Positions 43,267 to 52,268 of a stretch of 64,000 nucleotides of DNA are shown one piece after another. A program made the translations under genes and the position numbers. How positions within the stretch are numbered: the first letter of the stretch is position 1; every line of letters begins with the position of its first letter. The notes under the pieces were generated by a model. It made no database searches. It worked only from the letters and a program-made list of their open reading frames with translations, and was not told where the DNA came from. This stretch comes from Streptomyces fructofermentans (lineage in GTDB: Bacteria; Actinomycetota; Actinomycetes; Streptomycetales; Streptomycetaceae): the NCBI RefSeq assembly GCF_014651055.1, contig NZ_BMWD01000003.1:1-64000 (forward strand), written 5' to 3'.

Positions 43267-44616
43267 TCACTCGTTGGCCGCGCGCGGGCGGCCGCCCTCG
43301 TCGTACTGGTCGAAGAGCGGCGTACGGCCGCGCTCGCGGGCACGGCGGGCCGAGGCGGCGCGGCGGGCGTCGGCGGCGCCGTCCGGGCCGCCGTCGGCCT
43401 CCGGGTCGTCGGCGTCCGCCGCGGCGGACGCTGCCGCCCCGCCCTGCCCGTCGGCCTCCACCGGGCACTCGTCGGTGGGCTCGACCGCGCTGGAGCGCGC
43501 CGAGCTCCACGCGTCGGGCGCGCCCAGGTCGACGTCGGAGGTGGCTCGCGGGGCGACCGGAGCCGTCACATAGGTGGGCAGCGGCACCGGGACGGGGTCC
43601 CAGCTGTCTCCGCGGCCCGGACCGTTGCGGCGCTCGCGCTGCTGGTCGACCCACTCGGCGTGGTCGGTCTGCTCGACGAGGGCGCGGCGGTCGGCGGCGA
43701 GCGCCATCAGACCGGGGTCGGTGTCGTGCCCGGATCCTTCCTCCGGTTCGTCGGCGGCGCCCGGCTCGGCGGCCGGCCGCCGCCTGGGCTGCCGCTCTCG
43801 CAGCCGCTGCGCCGCGGCCTCGGCGCGCCGGCGGTCCATCACGTAGGTGAACCGCCGCCGCTCCTGGGAGCGCAGGTACGCGATGTAGACGCTGAGCATG
43901 ACCGCGGGCACGCCGGGCGCCCACAGGAGAGCGAGCCCGCCGACCGCGGCGACGATCGCGCCGAGGGTGAAGGCGAGGAAGAGGACGACGGTCGTACGCC
44001 GTCGGCGCGCGAGCACCTTCGAACGCCGGGCGCGTGCCGCGGCCTCCGCGGCGGCTGCCCGCCGTTCGGGCGAGGTACCGGACGTGCCGGAGGCTGGCGG
44101 CCTGGAGCCCTGGTGGGGCACCGGCCTGCTGCCGGTGGCGCGCGCCGGCTTCGGCACCGCTGCGCCCGCGGGCCGGGAGCCCGTCTCGGAGGGCGCCGGG
44201 GGCGCCTGCCCCGCCGACTGCTTGGAGTGCTGCGCCGGCTTCGGGGCGGTCCGGCCCCGCGCGTCCGGCCGGTCGTCGCCCCGCGTGTCCCGTACATCCC
44301 GTACGTCCCGCGCGTCGTCGACGTCCGCCCGTACTTCCCGGCGTGTCGGAGGCATGGCGAAGGCCCGGACGTCCACCGAGTCGGTGACTGCGTCCGGGTC
44401 GGCGCGCTGCTCCCCCTCTTCGGTGGAGCGCGCCCGCAGGTCCTTGGCGTACCGGCGCTCCATTCCCGCCCGTCCCGACAGGAGCCGGATGGCGGTGCTG
44501 AAGCGTTCCGTCGGACGGGCCTCATTCAGCTCGTCCTGCCTACGGAGCCACATAGGCACCAAGTAGGCGGCCCAGGCCCCGACAATGACTGCGTAGATGA
44601 GGCCGCTGCTGCTCAC
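43267..44616 (-). CDS. sepX: divisome membrane protein SepX / GlpR family
   Basis: A 449-aa actinobacterial membrane protein. It has an N-terminal membrane helix (LIYAVIVGAWAAYLVPMWL), a long disordered charged region (about 30-205, with ADVDDARDVRDVRD-type repeats), two adjacent helices (VLFLAFTLGAIVAAVGGLALLW and a second ending YIAYLR), and a disordered acidic tail. Topology and locus (next to rimJ-like, moeA, galU) match S. venezuelae SepX and corynebacterial GlpR, the membrane receptor of the gephyrin-like protein Glp; these act in cell division. GTG at 44616, with an inverted repeat right upstream. Identification is by topology and synteny, not by alignment. Confidence 0.8.
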   Translation of the reverse strand: MSSSGLIYAVIVGAWAAYLVPMWLRRQDELNEARPTERFSTAIRLLSGRAGMERRYAKDLRARSTEEGEQRADPDAVTDSVDVRAFAMPPTRREVRADVDDARDVRDVRDTRGDDRPDARGRTAPKPAQHSKQSAGQAPPAPSETGSRPAGAAVPKPARATGSRPVPHQGSRPPASGTSGTSPERRAAAAEAAARARRSKVLARRRRTTVVLFLAFTLGAIVAAVGGLALLWAPGVPAVMLSVYIAYLRSQERRRFTYVMDRRRAEAAAQRLRERQPRRRPAAEPGAADEPEEGSGHDTDPGLMALAADRRALVEQTDHAEWVDQQRERRNGPGRGDSWDPVPVPLPTYVTAPVAPRATSDVDLGAPDAWSSARSSAVEPTDECPVEADGQGGAAASAAADADDPEADGGPDGAADARRAASARRARERGRTPLFDQYDEGGRPRAANE

Positions 44617-44617
44617 G

Positions 44618-44646
44618 CCTCACACGGTAGAGGGGTTTGTGTGAGG
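44618..44646 (-). promoter_or_regulatory. inverted repeat and leaderless-type -10 at the sepX start
   Basis: CCTCACAC (44618-44625) and GTGTGAGG (44639-44646) are perfect 8-bp arms 13 bases apart. The left arm ends one base from the sepX GTG, and TACCGT (44629-44624, minus strand), the probable -10, lies 7 bases before the GTG and overlaps the arm. A dimeric regulator here would block transcription start. Confidence 0.6.
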
Positions 44647-44789
44647 CCATCTGCCAATTGAGCCGGTGTGTCGCACGATCTGGCTGATATTTCGAGCTTT
44701 TTTTGTGACCGATGCGATCAACAGGCCGCCTCGGGGGCGAAATTAATGCCCGAGCTTGGTCGATCACCGATCATTTTCGAACACCCATT

Positions 44790-45422
44790 TCATTTCCAGG
44801 GTGTTCCGGGGGTGTCCCTCGGAGAGTTCTCCGGCGCGTTCCGCGAGCGTGTCCGGCGCCAGCGCGCCAGCAGGCCCTCGGGCACCTCCTCGGCCGTGAG
44901 CGCGAAGACGAGGTGGTCCCGCCACGCGCCGTCGATGTGCAGATAACGGGGGCGGAGTCCTTCCTCGCGGAATCCGAGTTTCTCCACGACCCGGCGGCTC
45001 GGCCCGTTCTCGGGGCGAATACAGACCTCGATGCGGTGCAGACCAACGGTCCGGAAGCAGTGGTCGGACACCAGCGCCACGGCCGTCGGCATCACTCCGC
45101 GACCGGCGACCGACTGGTCGACCCAGTAGCCGATATGGCCCGAACACATCGAGCCCCAGGTGATTCCGGCAACCGTCAACTGCCCGACGAGCCGCCCCTG
45201 GTACTCGATGACGAACGGCAGCATCCGCCCCGCGCCGGCCTCGGCCCGCAGGTGCCGGACCATCTGGCGGTACGTCGGCCGGTGCGTGATCGGTCCGCTG
45301 GGCGTGGGCGGCGGAATGGTCGCCTCCCAGGGCCGCAGCCAGTCGCGGTTCCGGCGGTTGACCTCGCGCCAGACCCGCTGGTCGCGCAGCTTTATGGGCC
45401 TGAGCACCACATCGCCGTCCAC
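44790..45422 (-). CDS. RimJ/RimL-type GNAT acetyltransferase
   Basis: A 210-aa acetyltransferase of the RimJ group: VVLRPIKLRDQRVWREVNRRNRDWLRPWEAT at the N terminus, the acetyl-CoA region VDQSVAGRGVMPTAVALV, and the RIEVCIRPENGPSRRVVEKLGFREEGL signature. RimJ-type enzymes acetylate protein N termini. GTG start at 45422, 26 bases after the mogA stop. A rimJ-like gene occupies the same place between moeA and the glpR-type gene in mycobacteria, so a role tied to this locus, rather than ribosomal protein S5 acetylation, is worth considering. Confidence 0.92.
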   Translation of the reverse strand: MDGDVVLRPIKLRDQRVWREVNRRNRDWLRPWEATIPPPTPSGPITHRPTYRQMVRHLRAEAGAGRMLPFVIEYQGRLVGQLTVAGITWGSMCSGHIGYWVDQSVAGRGVMPTAVALVSDHCFRTVGLHRIEVCIRPENGPSRRVVEKLGFREEGLRPRYLHIDGAWRDHLVFALTAEEVPEGLLARWRRTRSRNAPENSPRDTPGTPWK

Positions 45423-45448
45423 CAGCTCGACCGGCCAGGATGGGCTGT

Positions 45449-45952
45449 TCAGCTCGCACCCCCGGTGCCGCCGGAGCCGGGGTGGTCGCCGCCGCGGATC
45501 TGGTCGACGGCGTGGATCAGGAGGGGTTCGAGCACGGCCAGGCCGTCCCGGACCCCGCCGGTGGAGCCCGGCAGGTTCACGATCAGCGTCCCGCCCGCGA
45601 CACCCGCGAGTCCGCGCGAGAGCACCGCCGTGGGCACCTTGTCCCGGCCGAACGCCCTGATGGCCTCGGCGATGCCGGGGATCTCGCGGTCGAGCACCTC
45701 ACGGGTGGCCTCGGGCGTGCGGTCGGTGGGCGAGACGCCCGTGCCACCGGTCGTGACGATGACGTCGAACCCCTCCGCGACACCGGCGCGCAGCGCGGCT
45801 GCCACCGGGTCCCCGTCGGGGACGACCCGCGGCCCGGACACCTCGAATCCGTACGAGCCGAGCCCGGCGGCGATCAGGGGACCGCCCCTGTCCTCGTAGA
45901 TCCCTGCGGCGGCCCGGTTCGAGGCCGTGACGACGAGCGCGCGGTAGGTCAT
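45449..45952 (-). CDS. mogA: molybdopterin adenylyltransferase / MoaB-MogA family protein
   Basis: Adenylates molybdopterin before metal insertion by MoeA. The 167-aa protein has the family motifs [16 protein letters not shown] and [13 protein letters not shown]. Start ATG overlaps the moaC stop by 4 nt. It sits within a run of molybdenum-cofactor genes moeA-moaC-mogA read on the minus strand. Confidence 0.95.
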   Translation of the reverse strand: MTYRALVVTASNRAAAGIYEDRGGPLIAAGLGSYGFEVSGPRVVPDGDPVAAALRAGVAEGFDVIVTTGGTGVSPTDRTPEATREVLDREIPGIAEAIRAFGRDKVPTAVLSRGLAGVAGGTLIVNLPGSTGGVRDGLAVLEPLLIHAVDQIRGGDHPGSGGTGGAS

Positions 45953-46428
45953 GCCCGGCTCCAGTCGCCCGACTTGCCGCCCGTCTTCTCCTCCACGCGC
46001 ACGTCCGTGATGACCGCTCCCTTGTCGACCGCCTTGACCATGTCGATCACGGTGAGGGCCGCCACGCTGACCGCGGTGAGGGCCTCCATCTCGACGCCGG
46101 TGCGGTCGGTGGTCCGCACGGTGGCCAGGATCTCGACGGCGTCGTCCACGACCGACAGGTCAAGTCTGACACCCGACACCGACAACGGGTGGCAGAGCGG
46201 GATCAGGTCCGGCGTCCGTTTGGCGCCCATGATGCCCGCGATGCGCGCGGTGGCGAGGGCGTCGCCCTTCGGCACACCCTCGCCCCGCAGCAGTTCGATC
46301 ACGCGGGGCGAGACCAGGACGCGGCCGCTGGCTCGGGCCGTGCGTGCGGTCACGTCCTTCTCGGACACGTCGACCATACGGGCGGCGCCCGCCTCGTCGA
46401 TGTGGGTCAGTCGGTCCTGCGTACTCAT
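45949..46428 (-). CDS. moaC: cyclic pyranopterin monophosphate synthase MoaC
   Basis: Second step of molybdopterin synthesis, acting after MoaA. The 159-aa protein has [37 protein letters not shown] with the conserved Lys and His residues, and [24 protein letters not shown] at 46428, with GGGAGCG upstream; the longer frame is spurious. It lies 63 bases after moeA. Confidence 0.96.
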   Translation of the reverse strand: MSTQDRLTHIDEAGAARMVDVSEKDVTARTARASGRVLVSPRVIELLRGEGVPKGDALATARIAGIMGAKRTPDLIPLCHPLSVSGVRLDLSVVDDAVEILATVRTTDRTGVEMEALTAVSVAALTVIDMVKAVDKGAVITDVRVEEKTGGKSGDWSRA

Positions 46429-46490
46429 ACTGTGGCGGCGCTCCCGGTCGGGCCTGTTGTGCGCGACACGGTACCCCCAAGCCGGGGTCC

Positions 46491-47813
46491 TCAGCCGAGC
46501 AGGACCACGTCGACCTCGGTGCCGGGCTCCACGGACTCGACGGACTCGGGGACGACGATCAGCGCGTCCGCGTGCGCGAGAGCCGCGATGAGGTGGGACC
46601 CGGCGCCGCCGACGGGGGTCACCTCCCCGTTCTCGTACCGGCCGCGCAGGAACTGCCGGCGCCCGGCGGGCGAGGTCAGCGCCTTGTCCGCCCGCAGCAC
46701 CGCCTTCGAGCCGGGGCGGTGGACGTCCTCCACACCCATCAGGGTGCGGATCGCGGGGCGCGCGAACAGCTCGAACGACACGTACGACGAGACCGGGTTG
46801 CCCGGGAGCGCGAGCAGCGGGGTGTGCTCGGGGCCGATGGAGCCGAAGCCCTGCGGCTTGCCGGGCTGCATGGCGAGCTTGCGGAACTCGATGCCGCCGC
46901 CCTCCTCGTCCTCGTCGCCGACGGAGGACAGCGCCTCCTTGACGACGTCGTACGCGCCGACGCTGACACCACCCGTGGTGACCAGCAGGTCGGCGCGGAT
47001 CAGCTGGTCCTCGATGGTGGCGCGGAGCGTCTCGGCGTCGTCGGCGACCGCGCCCACCCGGTAGGCGATCGCGCCCGCGTCCCGGGCGGCGGCGCACAGC
47101 GCGAAGCTGTTCGAGTCGTAGATCTGGCCGGTGCCCAACGCCTCGTCGGGCTGGACCAGTTCGCTGCCCGTGGACAGCACGACCACACGCGGACGCGGAC
47201 GCACGCACACGGTGCCGCGGCCGATCGCGGCCAGCAGCCCGATCTGGGGCGGGCCGAGGACGGTGCCCGCGGAGAGGGCGCGGTCGCCGGCCTTCACGTC
47301 GCTGCCCTCGGCGCGCACGTGCGCGCGCGCCTCGGCCTGGCGGTGGATGCGGACCTGGCCCGAGGCGGCCTCGGGCGACGCGCTGCGGGCGCGCATCCCG
47401 GAGACCGGCCCCTCGCCGAGACCGCCGTCGGTCCACTCCACCGGGACGACCGCCTCGGCGCCGGGGGGCAGCGGCGCGCCCGTCATGATGCGGGCGGCCT
47501 CCCCCGGGCCGACGTGGAGCAGCTCCGACTCGCCCGCCGCGACGTCCCCGACGACCGTGAGGACCGCCGGGTACTCCTCGCTCGCGCCCGCGACATCGGC
47601 GACCCGGACCGCGTACCCGTCCATGGAGCTGTTGTCGAACGGCGGCAGCGAGACCGGCACCGTGACGTCCTCGACCAGGACACAGCCCTGGGCGTCGAGG
47701 AGTTGCAGCTCGATGGGTTCCAGGGGGCGGACGGTCGCGAGGATGTCCTCCAGGTGCTCGGACACCGACCAGAGGTGCTCCTGGCCGGTGGCACGGGTCG
47801 CGGCGCTGCTCAA
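46491..47813 (-). CDS. moeA: molybdopterin molybdotransferase MoeA / gephyrin-like protein Glp
   Basis: MoeA inserts molybdate into adenylated molybdopterin; in corynebacteria the paralogue Glp instead binds FtsZ and its receptor GlpR. The protein is 440 aa from TTG at 47813 ([24 protein letters not shown]), preceded by GAGGAG. MoeA motifs are intact: [52 protein letters not shown] and LPGNPVSS. It starts 4 nt after the galU stop. Intact active-site motifs plus adjacent moaC-mogA favour a real cofactor enzyme, while adjacency to galU, rimJ-like and sepX marks it as the Glp orthologue. It may do both. Confidence 0.9.
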   Translation of the reverse strand: MSSAATRATGQEHLWSVSEHLEDILATVRPLEPIELQLLDAQGCVLVEDVTVPVSLPPFDNSSMDGYAVRVADVAGASEEYPAVLTVVGDVAAGESELLHVGPGEAARIMTGAPLPPGAEAVVPVEWTDGGLGEGPVSGMRARSASPEAASGQVRIHRQAEARAHVRAEGSDVKAGDRALSAGTVLGPPQIGLLAAIGRGTVCVRPRPRVVVLSTGSELVQPDEALGTGQIYDSNSFALCAAARDAGAIAYRVGAVADDAETLRATIEDQLIRADLLVTTGGVSVGAYDVVKEALSSVGDEDEEGGGIEFRKLAMQPGKPQGFGSIGPEHTPLLALPGNPVSSYVSFELFARPAIRTLMGVEDVHRPGSKAVLRADKALTSPAGRRQFLRGRYENGEVTPVGGAGSHLIAALAHADALIVVPESVESVEPGTEVDVVLLG

Positions 47814-47817
47814 AGTG

Positions 47818-48720
47818 CTACATCTCCTCGGTGACGTAACTGCGGAGCCAGGTCCGGAAGTCCGGGCCCAGGTCTTCACGTTCGCACGCGAGTCTGACAA
47901 TGGCACGCAGGTAGTCGCCGCGGTCGCCGGTGTCATAGCGGCGGCCCTTGAAGACGACGCCGTGCACGGGACCGCCGACCTTCTCGTCGTCGGCGAGCTG
48001 CTGGAGGGCGTCGGTGAGCTGGATCTCGCCGCCGCGGCCGGGCTCCGTCGTGCGGAGTATGTCGAAGACGTGCGGGTCGAGGACGTACCGGCCGATGATG
48101 GCGTAGTTGCTGGGGGCGTCCGCCGCGTCCGGCTTCTCGACGAGTCCCGTCACCTTGACGACGTCGCCGTCCGCGGTGCTCTCGACGGCGGCGCAGCCGT
48201 AGAGGTGGATCTGCTCGGGCTCGACCTCCATGAGCGCGATGACGCTGCCGCCGTACTGCTCGTGGACGTCGACCATGCGCTTGAGGAGCGGGTCGCGCGG
48301 GTCGATGAGGTCGTCGCCCAGGAGCACGGCGAACGGCTCGTTGCCGACGTGCGGGGCGGCGCACAGCACGGCGTGCCCGAGGCCCTTGGGGTCGCCCTGG
48401 CGCACGTAGTGCATGGTCGCGAGGTCGCTTGACTCCTGCACCTTGGCGAGCCGCCCGGCGTCGCCCTTCTTCTGAAGGGCCGATTCCAGCTCGTAGTTGC
48501 GGTCGAAGTGGTCCTCCAGCGGGCGCTTGTTGCGGCCCGTGATCATGAGGACGTCGTCGAGGCCCGCGGACGCGGCCTCCTCGACCACGTACTGGATCGC
48601 CGGCTTGTCCACGACCGGCAGCATCTCCTTGGGAGTGGCCTTGGTGGCCGGCAGGAACCGGGTGCCGAGACCTGCTGCCGGGATGACAGCCTTGCTGATC
48701 CTTGGGTGCGACTGAGTCAT
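47818..48720 (-). CDS. galU: UTP-glucose-1-phosphate uridylyltransferase
   Basis: Makes UDP-glucose for glycogen, trehalose, cell-wall and Leloir reactions. The 300-aa protein has the nucleotidyltransferase signature AAGLGTRFLPATKATPKEML at its N terminus and LLGDDLIDP. ATG at 48720 lies 7 nt after TATGGT with no ribosome site, so the message is probably leaderless; four upstream codons in frame are not needed. It is the first gene of galU-moeA-moaC-mogA-rimJ and divergent from the cyclo-ligase gene. Confidence 0.96.
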   Translation of the reverse strand: MTQSHPRISKAVIPAAGLGTRFLPATKATPKEMLPVVDKPAIQYVVEEAASAGLDDVLMITGRNKRPLEDHFDRNYELESALQKKGDAGRLAKVQESSDLATMHYVRQGDPKGLGHAVLCAAPHVGNEPFAVLLGDDLIDPRDPLLKRMVDVHEQYGGSVIALMEVEPEQIHLYGCAAVESTADGDVVKVTGLVEKPDAADAPSNYAIIGRYVLDPHVFDILRTTEPGRGGEIQLTDALQQLADDEKVGGPVHGVVFKGRRYDTGDRGDYLRAIVRLACEREDLGPDFRTWLRSYVTEEM

Positions 48721-48727
48721 GCCCGAC

Positions 48728-48733
48728 ACCATA
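48728..48733 (-). promoter_or_regulatory. -10 hexamer of a probable leaderless galU transcript
   Basis: TATGGT on the minus strand, seven bases before the galU ATG. It would drive the galU-moeA-moaC-mogA-rimJ unit. Confidence 0.5.
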
Positions 48734-48814
48734 TCCGGTGCCTTTGTAGTGAATCTGTGGCTCCGGTCAATTCGCTCTCATATGAGCGCATTATGAAGGG
48801 TACGGAACAAGTCT

Positions 48815-49447
48815 ATGAGCCGCCTGGGACCCGAAGCCGAGTCTGGCAAGCGATTGTTGCGGCGGGAGCTCCTCACGGTGAGGGCCGGGTTGACGGCCGA
48901 TGACGTGCGGAAGTCCGGGACCTCACTCGCGGCCCGGGCCATGGAGCTGCCCGAACTGGCCCATGCTCGCACGGTGGCGGCGTACGTGTCCGTGGGGAGT
49001 GAACCGGGCACCCGCGCGCTCCTGGACGCACTCCACGCGCGGGGCGTGCGCGTCCTGCTCCCCGCGCTCCTTGCGGACAACGACCTCGACTGGGGCGAGT
49101 ACACGGGGGAGGCCTCCCTGGTCCCCGTCCGGCACGGCGGCCGCATGACCCTCCTGGAGCCCGGCGGCGGGCGGCTGGGCCCCGACGCCGTGCTGGGGGC
49201 CGACGCCGTCCTGCTGCCGGGTCTCGCCGTCGACGCGCGCGGGATGCGCCTCGGCCGCGGCGGCGGGTCGTACGACCGGGTGCTCGCGCGCCTCGACCGG
49301 GCGGGCGCCGATCCGGCGCTGGTGGTGCTGCTGTACGACACCGAGGTGGTCGACCGCGTCCCCGAGGAGCCGCACGACAGGCCGGTGCGCGCCGCGGTGA
49401 CCCCGTCGGGCGTGCGCCGCTTCCCGGGCGGCCCCGCGGCGGCCTGA
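48815..49447 (+). CDS. 5-formyltetrahydrofolate cyclo-ligase
   Basis: Converts 5-formyl-THF to 5,10-methenyl-THF with ATP. The 210-aa protein has the basic N terminus KRLLRRELLTVRAGL, the central AYVSVGSEPGTR, and the signature LAVDARGMRLGRGGGSYDR. ATG at 48815. It is divergent from galU, the same arrangement as Rv0992c/galU in mycobacteria, and is followed by a strong terminator. Confidence 0.95.
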   Translation: MSRLGPEAESGKRLLRRELLTVRAGLTADDVRKSGTSLAARAMELPELAHARTVAAYVSVGSEPGTRALLDALHARGVRVLLPALLADNDLDWGEYTGEASLVPVRHGGRMTLLEPGGGRLGPDAVLGADAVLLPGLAVDARGMRLGRGGGSYDRVLARLDRAGADPALVVLLYDTEVVDRVPEEPHDRPVRAAVTPSGVRRFPGGPAAA

Positions 49448-49452
49448 ACCGC

Positions 49453-49488
49453 GGAACGGCCCTCCACGCGTGCGTGGAGGGCCGTTCC
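49453..49488. terminator. strong bidirectional terminator
   Basis: GGAACGGCCCTCCACGC (49453-49469) is followed after two bases by its exact reverse complement (49472-49488). It separates the convergent cyclo-ligase and penicillin acylase genes, which end 6 and 18 bases away. Confidence 0.9.
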
Positions 49489-49505
49489 GGTGCCTGCGGG
49501 GGACG

Positions 49506-52268
49506 TCAGGGCTTGAGGACCAGCGTGTCCGAGGTGGCCTTGCCCACCGCGCGCTCCGAGGAGACCCACGGCAGCAGTTCGCCCTTGACCCACTTGCTCG
49601 TCTGGTCGATGTAGTGGGCGCTGTAGGCGTGGCCCGAGGCGCCGGTGAGGTTGATCCACTGGGACTTGTCGAAGTCGTCCAGGTTCACCACCATCCGCAT
49701 CGACGGAACCCACACCACGGAGTAGCCGCCCGCCGCGTTCCAGCCGGTGGCGTTCACCGCCGCCTCGCCGCCGCCCATGTTGTACGGGCCCCTGTTGAGC
49801 GCGTACTTGAGGAAGCCGGGACCCGCGGTGCCCAGGGTCTGGTTCTTCAGGTAGAGCCGGTGCAGCCGGCCCCAGCTCCAGGTGTCGATGTCCTTGCCGA
49901 GCTTGGCGGTCAGCTCCCAGCGTGCGTCCTCCAGGGCCCGCGCGAACAGCTCGTCACGTGTGTCGACGGCGTCGTCGGTGCGCGTTCCGGGCGCCGACCA
50001 CCAGGCGTTGTCCTCGTCGCCCAGGATCGAGCGGACGACCTCGAACCAGCGGTCGCCGCCGTCGGGCTGCGCGCTGTCCGCGTCGCGCTGGCCGCACTCG
50101 CGCACCTTGTCGTCGTCCACGTCGACCGGGCCGGTGGAGTCGGACGGCTCGACGTACAGGCACTGCCCCTTGACCCGCAGCTCCTTGGGCAGCTTGTTGC
50201 CGAAGCCGAGCTTGAGGATGTTGCGCCAGGTGGCGTTGAAGTACGCGGCGGCGGCCGAGTCGGCGTCCTGGGTGTAGTTCCAGCCCTCCAGGAGCTTCTG
50301 CGCCTCGCGGACGTCCTTGTCGGCGACGTCGATCTTCAGCAGCTGCGGCACGAGGAGCTTGGCGATCTCGCTGCTGTTGTCGAGCTGCATCTGCCGCATG
50401 TCGTCCGTCGAGACCTTGCCGCCGTTCTTGGTCTTCGACTCCAGCAGGTCGGCGATCCGCTGGCTGCGCGTTCCGTAGCCCCAGTCCGTGGTGAGCGTGT
50501 AGGGGTACTTGTCCTTGTCGACGACGGCCTGGTTCGCGGTCACGATGTAGCCGCGGTCGGGGTTGTACTCGTACGGCAGCTCGGCCTGGTCGATGTAGCC
50601 GGTCCAGCGGTACTTGGAGTCCCAGCCGGGCGACGGGAGCGAGCCGTCGCCCTTGCCGCGGGTCGGGATCCGGCCCGGCAGCTGGTAGCCGATGTTGTTC
50701 TCGGTGTCCGCGTAGATCAGGTTCTGCGAGGGCACGTCGAAGAGGGTGGCCGCCTTGCGGAAGTCCCTCCAGTCACGCGCCCTGTCCATCGCGAACACGG
50801 CGTCCATCGAGTTGCCCGGGTCCAGCGCCGTCCAGCGCAGCGCTATCGCGTAGCCGTCGCCGCGGTCGGGGGCCGCGCTGTCGACGGTGGCCTTCCGGCC
50901 GACCTTCACCAGTTCGTCGTTGCGGTCCGACAGCAGCGGCCCGTTGTTCGTCTCCCGCACGACGATGGTCTTGCTGCCGCCGCCCGCGATGTCGATGCGC
51001 TCCTTGCGGGTGGTGAAGGGCAGCACCTTGTCGTTGTACTCGTACCCGTCCCCGGTGAGCTTCTCCAGGTACAGGTCGGTGACGTCGGCGCCGGAGTTGG
51101 TCATGCCCCAGGCGATCTTCTCGTTGTGGCCGATGATCACGCCCGGCATGCCCGAGAAGGTGTAGCCGGAGACGTCGTACTGGCACTTCGCGGAGACGCT
51201 CCTGCAGTGCAGGCCCATCTGGTACCAGACCGACGGCAGCGAGGGCGACAGGTGCGGGTCGTTGGCGAGCAGCGGCTTGCCGCTGATGGTGTGCTCGCCA
51301 CCGACGACCCAGGAGTTGGAGCCGATGCCGTTGCCGTTCACGCCGACGGCCTCCGGGACGTCGTCCAGCACGTCGTAGAGGCCCGAGAGCTGGCTCTCCA
51401 GACCGGAGGGCGCCTCGGCGCCACCGGTGAGACCGCTGCCGGCCGCGTCCTGCGTGCCCGCGGCGGCGCCCGTGACGCTCCCCTGCCGGTACTTGCCGGT
51501 CACGCTGTCGTACTGCCCGTCCTGGACGATCGGCTTGTTCCGGTCGTACGGGTACTGCGGGTACAGGTCGGCGATCTGCTTCGGGCCGAGGCGGCTGGTC
51601 ATCAGGGACCTGTCGATCTCGTCCTGCATGTTGCCGCGCAGGTCCCAGGCCATCGCCTTGAGCCAGGCCACCGAGTCGACCGGGGTCCACTCGGTCGGCG
51701 CGTAGTCGTTGGAGAAGCCGAGCGCCGCGTACTCCAGCGAGATGTCCTCGCCGTCCTTGCCCTTCAGGTACGCGTTGACACCCTTGGCGTACGCCTGGAG
51801 GTACTTCTTCGTCTCGGCGGAGAGCGTGGTCTCGTACTCCTTCTTCGCCACCCGGTCCCAGCCGAGCGTGCGCAGGAAGGCGTCGTTCTTGACCTGGCTC
51901 TCGCCGAACATCTCGGAGAGCCTGCCGGACGTCATGTGGCGGCGGACGTCCATCTCGTAGAACCGGTCCTGCGCCTGGACGTAGCCCTGCGCCATGAACA
52001 GGTCCTCGTCGGACGAGGCGTAGATCTGCGGGATCCCGTAGCCGTCCCGCTTCACGTCCACCGGGCCGGAGAGGCCTTCGAGCGTGAGCGAACCCTTGGT
52101 CTGCGGGAAGGAGGCGCGGACCGTGCTGACGCCCCAGAAGGCCCCGAAGGCTGCGCCACCCACAATGGCCAGTACCAGGACGATCAGGACCAGACGGGCT
52201 CTGCGCCCCTTCTTCCTGCCGGACTTGCCGGGCTTGTGACCGGAAGATGCGGTGGTGTTGGGGGGCAT
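49506..52268 (-). CDS. penicillin acylase family (Ntn-hydrolase) protein, membrane-anchored
   Basis: A 920-aa Ntn hydrolase. After a basic tail a single N-terminal membrane helix (LVLIVLVLAIVGGAAFGAFWG) anchors or exports it. The alpha-chain begins with DVKRDGYGIPQIYASSDEDLFMAQGYVQAQDRFYEMD; the autocleavage site is at GSNSW, with the nucleophilic Ser near residue 317 followed by NSWVVGGEHT and LLANDPHL, as in penicillin acylases and acyl-homoserine-lactone acylases. ATG at 52268 has AAGGA upstream. Substrate unknown: N-acyl compounds such as lactone signals or lipopeptides are possible. It ends at a bidirectional terminator. Confidence 0.92.
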   Translation of the reverse strand: MPPNTTASSGHKPGKSGRKKGRRARLVLIVLVLAIVGGAAFGAFWGVSTVRASFPQTKGSLTLEGLSGPVDVKRDGYGIPQIYASSDEDLFMAQGYVQAQDRFYEMDVRRHMTSGRLSEMFGESQVKNDAFLRTLGWDRVAKKEYETTLSAETKKYLQAYAKGVNAYLKGKDGEDISLEYAALGFSNDYAPTEWTPVDSVAWLKAMAWDLRGNMQDEIDRSLMTSRLGPKQIADLYPQYPYDRNKPIVQDGQYDSVTGKYRQGSVTGAAAGTQDAAGSGLTGGAEAPSGLESQLSGLYDVLDDVPEAVGVNGNGIGSNSWVVGGEHTISGKPLLANDPHLSPSLPSVWYQMGLHCRSVSAKCQYDVSGYTFSGMPGVIIGHNEKIAWGMTNSGADVTDLYLEKLTGDGYEYNDKVLPFTTRKERIDIAGGGSKTIVVRETNNGPLLSDRNDELVKVGRKATVDSAAPDRGDGYAIALRWTALDPGNSMDAVFAMDRARDWRDFRKAATLFDVPSQNLIYADTENNIGYQLPGRIPTRGKGDGSLPSPGWDSKYRWTGYIDQAELPYEYNPDRGYIVTANQAVVDKDKYPYTLTTDWGYGTRSQRIADLLESKTKNGGKVSTDDMRQMQLDNSSEIAKLLVPQLLKIDVADKDVREAQKLLEGWNYTQDADSAAAAYFNATWRNILKLGFGNKLPKELRVKGQCLYVEPSDSTGPVDVDDDKVRECGQRDADSAQPDGGDRWFEVVRSILGDEDNAWWSAPGTRTDDAVDTRDELFARALEDARWELTAKLGKDIDTWSWGRLHRLYLKNQTLGTAGPGFLKYALNRGPYNMGGGEAAVNATGWNAAGGYSVVWVPSMRMVVNLDDFDKSQWINLTGASGHAYSAHYIDQTSKWVKGELLPWVSSERAVGKATSDTLVLKP

